Source of the DNA: Cyclobacteriaceae bacterium
GTDB lineage: Bacteria; Bacteroidota; Bacteroidia; Cytophagales; Cyclobacteriaceae
DNA length: 12,864 nt
Direction: 5' to 3'
Assembly: GCA_025455445.1 (NCBI GenBank)
Contig: JALOMN010000016.1
Coordinates: forward strand, 1 to 12,864
The notes below the pieces were generated by a model, which saw only the letters and a program-made list of their open reading frames with translations, searched no databases and was not told where the DNA came from. This document shows positions 8,502 through 12,864 of the stretch, in pieces; the first letter of the stretch is position 1, and every line of letters starts with the position of its first letter. The position numbers were made by a program, and so were the translations under genes.

Positions 8502-8526
8502 TAGCATAATCAGAATAAATAAATTG

Positions 8527-8551
8527 AAAAGGCCTGCATGTCAGGCTTTTT
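8527..8551. terminator. Bidirectional rho-independent terminator between the barrel gene and pth
   Basis: A 10-base-pair stem (8527-8536 with 8542-8551, including one G-T pair) closes a 5-base loop. The arms run AAAA into a GC core and out into a T-run, so both strands carry a U-rich tail. It sits between two convergent genes and serves both. Confidence 0.85.
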
Positions 8552-8573
8552 TCATTTTAATGATAGCGCAAAC

Positions 8574-9134
8574 TCATTTGTTAAAAAAGTTCATAGTGCG
8601 CTCCGGTCCGATAGTGCAAAATGATTTTATGATATCTTCTGCTTTGTCCATAATAGGTGGCAATTCTTCGAATTCTTTTTGAGTGAAATTACTTAACACG
8701 TAATCAACCTGCTGGCCTTTTTGAAAGTTACTTCCAATACCAAAACGCAGGCGAGTATACTCTTGCCCGCCTAATAACAACTCAATATTTTTTAATCCGT
8801 TGTGTCCTGCAGAGCTGCCTTGGGTGCGCATTCGCAGTGTGCCAAAGGGCAACGCCAAATCATCTACAATTACTAATAAGTTCTCTTTAGGAATTTTTAA
8901 TTCTTGTAGCCAATACGCAATTGCTTTGCCGCTCAGATTCATATACGTGTTGGGCTTAATCAAGTGTATATGTTTTCCTTTAAACTTCCACTCTGCTTTA
9001 TCTGCGAGGCGTTGTGTAACAAAATCGAATTTATGATTATCGGCAATACGGTCTAGCACCAGGAACCCTATGTTATGCCTGGTAAGTTCATATTCTGGCC
9101 CGATGTTGCCGAGTCCGGCAATTAAATATTTCAT
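8574..9134 (-). CDS. pth: Peptidyl-tRNA hydrolase
   Basis: This 186-residue protein is a complete Pth1. The N-terminus carries GLGNIG at 7-12 and H20 in the TRHNIGF motif, which is the catalytic histidine. N10, the PNTYMNLSG segment at 61-69 (N66), D91 and N112 in [11 protein letters not shown] match the substrate-binding and catalytic residues of the E. coli enzyme. It releases amino acids or peptides from tRNAs that drop off the ribosome, so that the tRNA can be reused, and is normally essential. It follows rplY on the same strand with 81 bases between, in the conserved prs-rplY-pth order. A strong terminator hairpin lies in that gap, only 25 bases ahead of the pth start. Confidence 0.98.
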   Translation of the reverse strand: MKYLIAGLGNIGPEYELTRHNIGFLVLDRIADNHKFDFVTQRLADKAEWKFKGKHIHLIKPNTYMNLSGKAIAYWLQELKIPKENLLVIVDDLALPFGTLRMRTQGSSAGHNGLKNIELLLGGQEYTRLRFGIGSNFQKGQQVDYVLSNFTQKEFEELPPIMDKAEDIIKSFCTIGPERTMNFFNK

Positions 9135-9159
9135 ATTCGAGGTTGTATTTCAAATAAAC

Positions 9160-9193
9160 AAAAAATCCCGCCCCGATTACTATCAGGGCGGGA
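9160..9193 (-). terminator. Rho-independent terminator after rplY
   Basis: On the minus strand an 8-base-pair, almost all-GC stem (9193-9186 with 9173-9166) closes a 12-base loop and is followed by a run of six Ts. It is 22 bases past the rplY stop and 25 bases before the pth ATG, so pth expression must come from read-through or from a weak promoter within the hairpin region. Confidence 0.85.
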
Positions 9194-9215
9194 CTTATGT
9201 ATTGGTAAGAAAAAA

Positions 9216-9893
9216 TTACTTTTTCTTCTCTTCTTTTTTAGGAGCAGCTTCCGCTTTCTTAGCATCGGCAGCCGGAGCCGGAGCAGCTGCAGCCGGAGCA
9301 GCACCTGCAGCAGGAGTTGCGGCAGCAGCTGTTTCGTCAGCAAGTTTAGCAGCGCGAGGTACTTCCACAACCGCGATGGATGCTTGCTTTGGATCAAGGA
9401 ATTCAAGATTCTGCATTTTCAAATCACCCACTTTCACAGAGTGATGGAAATCCAGTTCAGAGCAGTCTACATCAATATGATCAGGCATATCTTTAGCGAA
9501 GGCATACACTTTAAGTGATGCACGCTTGCGAACCAATGCGCCACCCTTAGCAACACCTGGTGCCTGACCTACCATACGGGTAGGTATATCCATTTTAATT
9601 TTTCTGTCTTCACTGATGCGAAGGAAGTCAACGTGCAGAATCAATTCACTGATTGGGTGAAACTGAATTTCCTGCATGATTGCCTGGCACTCTTCGCCTT
9701 CTATATTGAGGTGAACAAAACGTGCTTCGTTGGTGTATACTAAATCGCGGAACAAAATTACTGGTGCATAAAAATGCACTTGTTCATTACCTCCGTAAAG
9801 TACACATGGAACATTTCCTTCTTGTCGGATTTTCTGGGCGTCCGACTTGCCGAGATTTGCTCTTCGATACCCTATAATCTCGATGGTTTTCAT
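9216..9893 (-). CDS. rplY: 50S ribosomal protein L25/Ctc, long form with Ala-rich tail
   Basis: The 225-residue protein is the long (Ctc/TL5) form of L25. Residues 1-95 are the 5S-rRNA-binding L25 domain, with RRANLGKSDAQKIRQEGNVP near 10-29 and FHPISELILHVDF near 78-90. Residues about 97-180 are the TL5 beta domain, marked by IPTRMVGQAPGVAKGG (103-118). The final 45 residues are a low-complexity tail of Ala and Pro ending in Lys/Glu. It binds 5S rRNA in the central protuberance of the large subunit; in Bacillus the homologue is also a general stress protein. It starts 31 bases after prs stops, with no promoter room, so it shares the prs transcript. Confidence 0.95.
   Translation of the reverse strand: MKTIEIIGYRRANLGKSDAQKIRQEGNVPCVLYGGNEQVHFYAPVILFRDLVYTNEARFVHLNIEGEECQAIMQEIQFHPISELILHVDFLRISEDRKIKMDIPTRMVGQAPGVAKGGALVRKRASLKVYAFAKDMPDHIDVDCSELDFHHSVKVGDLKMQNLEFLDPKQASIAVVEVPRAAKLADETAAAATPAAGAAPAAAAPAPAADAKKAEAAPKKEEKKK
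9219..9353 (-). repeat. Low-complexity GC-rich tract coding the Ala/Pro tail of L25
   Basis: The last 45 codons of rplY form an Ala-, Pro-, Lys- and Glu-rich tail. The DNA is much richer in GC than its surroundings and includes an in-frame direct repeat of ten bases (9268-9277 and 9289-9298, 21 bases apart). Such tracts tend to change length by slippage. Confidence 0.7.
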
Positions 9894-9924
9894 AATTGTT
9901 TTAATTTAATTTATTGATAGTTGA

Positions 9925-10854
9925 TTATAAACGAATGAATAATGAACTGATTGATTCGTGATCGTGAATTTTACGAATCGCTTTGGCGAATAAATCAGAA
10001 ACTGTTAAGACTCTGATTTTTGGAGAATTTCTTTTAAGTGGAATGGTATCTGAAACCACAATTTCTTCAAGTGCAGAATTCTCAATATTCTCGTAGGCAT
10101 TACCCGACAATACGGGATGTGTACAAATTGCGCGAACGGTTTTAGCACCATTTTCTTTCAGCAATCCGGCAGCTTTACAAATAGTACCGGCAGTATCTAC
10201 CAGGTCATCCACAAGAATTACATTTTTACCTTCTACTTCACCAATCAAACGCATCGATTCAATTTTGTTGGCTTCCTTGCGATATTTATCACACACTGCT
10301 AAATCTGCTCCAAAAAATTTGGCAAAACTTCTGGCGCGTTTAATACCACCCACATCAGGTGTGGCAAACATGATATTATCAAGGCCAAGTGATTTGAGAT
10401 AAGGCACGAAAATATAGTTGCCGTCAAGGTGGTCAACTGGAATGTCAAAGAAACCCTGAATCTGGTCTGCATGCAGGTCACATGTCATGATTCTGTTTGC
10501 GCCCGCTGCAGACAGAAGGTTTGCAATCAATTTTGCCGCTATGGCCACTCTCGGTTTATCTTTTCTATCCTGTCGGGCATACCCAAAATAGGGGATGATG
10601 ACATTTACGTTGAGTGCGCTTGCTCTCTTGGCAGCATCAATCATGAGCAACAACTCCATGAAGTTTTCAGCTGGAGCGAACGTGGATTGCACAATGAACA
10701 CATCATGGCCTCTCACGGATTCTCCGATAAATGGTGACATCTCACCATCGCTAAATTGCTGATAATTAACGGTTCCGAGTGGTTCTCCATAGGCATGTGC
10801 TATTTTTTCCGCCAGATAGGTGGTTGCACGACCGGAAAAGATTTTTACTGCCAT
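9925..10854 (-). CDS. prs: Ribose-phosphate pyrophosphokinase (PRPP synthetase)
   Basis: The 309-residue class I enzyme makes PRPP from ribose 5-phosphate and ATP, feeding nucleotide, histidine, tryptophan and NAD synthesis. Visible motifs are FSDGE (34-38), the ATP-loop RQDRK (94-98), DLHADQIQGFF (126-136), DVGG (167-170), the flexible-loop KYR (190-192), and the PRPP-binding signature VILVDDLVDTAGTI (212-225) with its paired aspartates. The length is close to the E. coli enzyme. The ATG at 10854 begins Met-Ala-Val-Lys, as is common in the family. The gene follows tRNA-Gln on the same strand after 50 bases that are largely taken up by a hairpin, and precedes rplY by 70 bases start to stop spacing short enough (31 bases) for one transcript. 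Confidence 0.97.
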   Translation of the reverse strand: MAVKIFSGRATTYLAEKIAHAYGEPLGTVNYQQFSDGEMSPFIGESVRGHDVFIVQSTFAPAENFMELLLMIDAAKRASALNVNVIIPYFGYARQDRKDKPRVAIAAKLIANLLSAAGANRIMTCDLHADQIQGFFDIPVDHLDGNYIFVPYLKSLGLDNIMFATPDVGGIKRARSFAKFFGADLAVCDKYRKEANKIESMRLIGEVEGKNVILVDDLVDTAGTICKAAGLLKENGAKTVRAICTHPVLSGNAYENIENSALEEIVVSDTIPLKRNSPKIRVLTVSDLFAKAIRKIHDHESISSLFIRL

Positions 10855-10873
10855 ACCGTTTTATTTTAAAATT

Positions 10874-10901
10874 AAATCCCGGCTCTTTTAAACCGGGATT
10901 T
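10874..10901 (-). terminator. Hairpin between tRNA-Gln and prs, possible terminator or processing element
   Basis: A 9-base-pair stem (10874-10882 with 10893-10901) with a CCCGG core and 10-base loop starts just 3 bases past the tRNA 3' end. On the minus strand it runs into AT-rich sequence without a long unbroken T-run. It could terminate the tRNA transcript, protect or guide 3' trimming of the tRNA, or control read-through into prs, whose start is 19 bases further on. Confidence 0.6.
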
Positions 10902-10904
10902 TAG

Positions 10905-10977
10905 TTGCCCGACCAGGGCTCGAACCTGGACTTTCTTGAATCAAAATCAAGCGTGTTGCCAGTTACACCATCGGGCA
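10905..10977 (-). tRNA. tRNA-Gln (anticodon UUG)
   Basis: A full 73-base cloverleaf can be folded by eye on the minus strand. The acceptor stem has 7 pairs (10977-10971 with 10912-10906), the D arm 4 pairs, and the anticodon stem CTTGA/TCAAG closes a TTTTGAT loop that gives anticodon TTG, read as glutamine. The T arm CCAGG/CCTGG holds TTCGAGC. The discriminator base is A, and CCA is not encoded, so it is added after transcription. Confidence 0.97.
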
Positions 10978-11004
10978 ATCAATAACCCCCAAAAATTGGG
11001 TTCG

Positions 11005-11033
11005 CAAAGGTAGAATTATTTTTCTAATGCAAA
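11005..11033 (-). promoter_or_regulatory. Bacteroidota-type promoter for tRNA-Gln
   Basis: On the minus strand TTTG (11033-11030), a 17-base spacer and TACCTTTG (11012-11005) match the Bacteroidota housekeeping consensus (TTTG, then TAnnTTTG) with no mismatch. The tRNA 5' end is 27 bases beyond the -7 element, leaving a leader of roughly 20 bases. It may also supply the transcript that reaches prs and rplY. Confidence 0.75.
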
Positions 11034-11078
11034 ACCCGCGATGCATTGAATTTTGAACAAAATAGGGATTCTTTTAGG

Positions 11079-11654
11079 CTAGAGGTCAGGATCATTCATT
11101 TGGGCCGTATTTCCATCACCAAATCCTTCGGCCATAAAGCGGTATTTATCAAGAATGGAAATTACTGCATTGCGCAGCTGGCGCTCATTGTTAAAATTAA
11201 TATTCCCATACACGGTAGTTGCATAACCTTGCCAGATAGAGCGGTTTTGACGTCTGTCGAAAAACTGAATTAATAACGTGCCTGTTCTTAAATCATACTT
11301 TTTCTGGTCATATTTTAAGTCTTCTTTCTGCGATTTAATCCATTCTTCAATTTCCGGTTGGTCATATCCGTTGAAGCGAAGACTATCATTATACATCTTA
11401 AAACCTACAATAAGGTGGGGTCTGGAATCAGATTGCTTATATCCTAAAAATTTCATTCGCGATACAATCGATTTTTCGATAATTTCATTGGTGGTGGTAG
11501 AATCATCCAGCCCCATCGAATGCATGATATCAAATGTTTTGTATTTTTTAAAGTTACCTCTGTAGCTATAGTCATATTCTACAGGCAACTCTTTATAACC
11601 CAGACAAGAACTAAAAATTATAGCGATTATGAGCAGAATGTATAGATTTTTCAT
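11079..11654 (-). CDS. DUF4136 family lipoprotein
   Basis: With the ATG at 11654 the product has 191 residues and begins with a clear lipoprotein signal: Met-Lys-Asn, a hydrophobic core, then Phe-Ser-Ser-Cys17. The frame stays open upstream to a GTG at 11735, but that would bury the signal under 27 extra residues and is rejected. The body fits the DUF4136 pattern: an early Y-D-Y-S-Y...F-K-K-Y-K-T-F-D-I strand (27-43), then a helix with M-K-F-L-G-Y-K (67-73), a P-H-L-I-V-G-F strand (79-85), and a second half with G-T-L-L-I-Q-F-F-D and S-I-W-Q-G-Y-A (139-145). The family is common in Bacteroidota and Gammaproteobacteria envelopes; no activity is known. It precedes tRNA-Gln on the same strand and is divergent from ppc. 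Confidence 0.82.
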   Translation of the reverse strand: MKNLYILLIIAIIFSSCLGYKELPVEYDYSYRGNFKKYKTFDIMHSMGLDDSTTTNEIIEKSIVSRMKFLGYKQSDSRPHLIVGFKMYNDSLRFNGYDQPEIEEWIKSQKEDLKYDQKKYDLRTGTLLIQFFDRRQNRSIWQGYATTVYGNINFNNERQLRNAVISILDKYRFMAEGFGDGNTAQMNDPDL

Positions 11655-11673
11655 AGGCACCAGGTTTACTGGG

Positions 11674-11704
11674 AAAAGATAAAATATTTTACTCATTCTA
11701 ACAA
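11674..11704 (-). promoter_or_regulatory. Candidate promoter for the DUF4136 gene
   Basis: On the minus strand TTG (11704-11702) lies 20 bases before TATCTTTT (11681-11674), one base away from TAnnTTTG. The element ends 19 bases before the chosen ATG, which also argues for the ATG start over the upstream GTG. The match is imperfect. Confidence 0.35.
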
Positions 11705-11790
11705 GGTACAAACCGTTGCGTAAATCTGATTTCACATTTATTTAAGATTTCTCTCACTTTCGTTTTACTTTGTTCAATCTTAAAATACCT

Positions 11791-12864
11791 ATGGCGACTT
11801 ATAATCAGACTATTGGGGCACGTTATCATATTTATAATAGCCTTTTTTTGCAGCTTCCTTTTCAGAATATTTTGCGCACAGGCACACTTTTACCTTTGCT
11901 ACAACAGCGTTGTGAAGCAGGATTTGAAGAAGGCAAATCTGCCATCGAAATAATTGAAGAATTTTTCAGAGACTTTACCCCCAAAGCGGCACCTAACGAG
12001 CAGTTTGACTTACTATTTAGCTTTATCCAATACATCGAGCGACAGGTAGCTCTTTTTGATTCCATTGAGGATTCTGCGTTCGAACAAATCAATGATATCA
12101 CCGGCAAAGGAACGATCTCCACACTTTTACTTCAGGCAAAATTTGAAGGCAAAGAAGAAGCCCTGAAACAACGTCTGGAAGATTTCAGCCTGCGCACGGT
12201 GCTCACTGCCCACCCGACTCAGTTTTATCCGGGTCATGTGTTGGGCATTCTTACTGATCTTGAAAAAGCAATTCGTGCCCATGATTTGTTACAGATAAAT
12301 CTGCTACTTCAGCAATTAGGTAAAACAGGTTTTATCAACGACAGTAAACCCACTCCTTATGATGAGGCGGTATCATTATGCTGGTATCTCGAAAATGTAT
12401 TTTACCAATCCATATCAGAAATTATACAAACGCTCGCAAACGGGTTGGAAATACCAATTGCTGAATGGAAAAATAACCGGCTCATTGTAATTGGATTTTG
12501 GCCAGGTGGTGACAGAGATGGTAACCCTTTTGTAACTCATGAGATAACGTTAAAGGTAGCGGCACGCTTGCAGGAGAGCATTCTAAAATGTTACTATCGT
12601 GATGTGCGCACCTTGCGCAGGAGATTGACTTTTAAAGGTGTGGATAAAATCATGATCGAGGCATTTAGTGCTGAAAGAGGATATAATCAGGCAGATGAAT
12701 TAGTCGAAGAACTGAATGCTGCGCGCAAAGTGTTGGTGGATGAACATAGTGGTCTCTTTCTGGATTTGCTGGATTCATTCATCTTAAAAGTTAAGTTATT
12801 CGGTTTTTATTTTGCCAGTCTGGATGTTCGTCAAGATAGTCGCAAGCACGATCATGTCTGGTCA
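11791..12864 (+). CDS. ppc: Phosphoenolpyruvate carboxylase, N-terminal part (runs off the right edge)
   Basis: The frame is open for 358 codons from the ATG at 11791 to the window edge. Recognisable PEP carboxylase motifs are VLTAHPTQ (137-144) with catalytic His141, GGDRDGNPFVT (239-249), and FGFYFASLDVRQDS (337-350), in the order and at about the spacing of the family, whose full length is 850-950 residues. The enzyme adds bicarbonate to PEP to make oxaloacetate, refilling the TCA cycle, in the cytoplasm. After HPTQ the sequence reads FYPG instead of the usual xxR(R/K), and GGDRDGNP is preceded by Phe-Trp-Pro; I associate this with a divergent Bacteroidota lineage. It is divergent from the DUF4136 gene across 136 bases. 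An imperfect promoter (TTACTTTG at 11766-11773) is not strong enough to list. Confidence 0.95.
   Translation, partial: MATYNQTIGARYHIYNSLFLQLPFQNILRTGTLLPLLQQRCEAGFEEGKSAIEIIEEFFRDFTPKAAPNEQFDLLFSFIQYIERQVALFDSIEDSAFEQINDITGKGTISTLLLQAKFEGKEEALKQRLEDFSLRTVLTAHPTQFYPGHVLGILTDLEKAIRAHDLLQINLLLQQLGKTGFINDSKPTPYDEAVSLCWYLENVFYQSISEIIQTLANGLEIPIAEWKNNRLIVIGFWPGGDRDGNPFVTHEITLKVAARLQESILKCYYRDVRTLRRRLTFKGVDKIMIEAFSAERGYNQADELVEELNAARKVLVDEHSGLFLDLLDSFILKVKLFGFYFASLDVRQDSRKHDHVWS

Noticed and set aside
9131..9406. Leu-rich open frame overlapping the end of rplY
   Set aside because: It is a shifted reading of the Ala-rich tract of rplY and runs across the terminator; no protein family features.
5831..11671. 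Recurring word ACCAGGT as a dispersed repeat or binding site
   Set aside because: Most copies lie inside minus-strand genes and code common Leu-Val dipeptides; no regular spacing or common intergenic placement.
11655..11735. Upstream GTG start giving the DUF4136 protein 27 extra residues
   Set aside because: It would bury a clear lipoprotein signal peptide, and a candidate promoter lies inside the extension.

Overview
The window is a stretch of ordinary bacterial chromosome, most likely from a Bacteroidota member (Cytophagales/Sphingobacteriales-like). The evidence is AT-rich sequence, start codons without Shine-Dalgarno boxes, a near-perfect Bacteroidota promoter (TTTG, 17 nt, TAnnTTTG) in front of a tRNA gene, and protein families common in that phylum: DUF1080 and DUF4136 lipoproteins, PorT-like barrels, an S1/P1 nuclease and a Bacteroidota-type PEP carboxylase. 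There is no rRNA, insertion sequence, phage gene or CRISPR array, and coding density is high. No gap without a gene reaches 300 bases; the longest is 136 bases (11655-11790).

Left third (1-3937, minus strand): three genes run right to left: a DUF155/RMND1-like membrane protein, a membrane-anchored protein with three helix-hairpin-helix units (ComEA-like), and a very large superfamily 1 helicase/AAA protein that leaves the window at its left edge. The last two are separated by one base, so they are probably translated together. This is the least understood part of the window.

Middle (4029-8501): a secreted S1/P1 nuclease (plus) converges on asparagine synthetase asnB (minus). Upstream of asnB on the same strand is a DUF1080 sugar-hydrolase-like lipoprotein, which is divergent from an outer-membrane beta-barrel gene (plus).

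Right third (8574-12864): on the minus strand, in transcription order, are a DUF4136 lipoprotein, tRNA-Gln(UUG), prs, rplY/ctc and pth. The order prs-rplY-pth is a widely conserved housekeeping cluster linking PRPP supply, the ribosome and peptidyl-tRNA recycling. Strong hairpins lie just ahead of both prs and pth, with almost no room for new promoters. At the right edge, ppc (PEP carboxylase, plus) begins divergently from the DUF4136 gene and runs out of the window.

I see no clear new defence or mobile system. The best lead is the coupled HhH-protein/giant-helicase pair, followed by the hairpin-punctuated tRNA-prs-rplY-pth unit and the altered active-site motif in PEP carboxylase.
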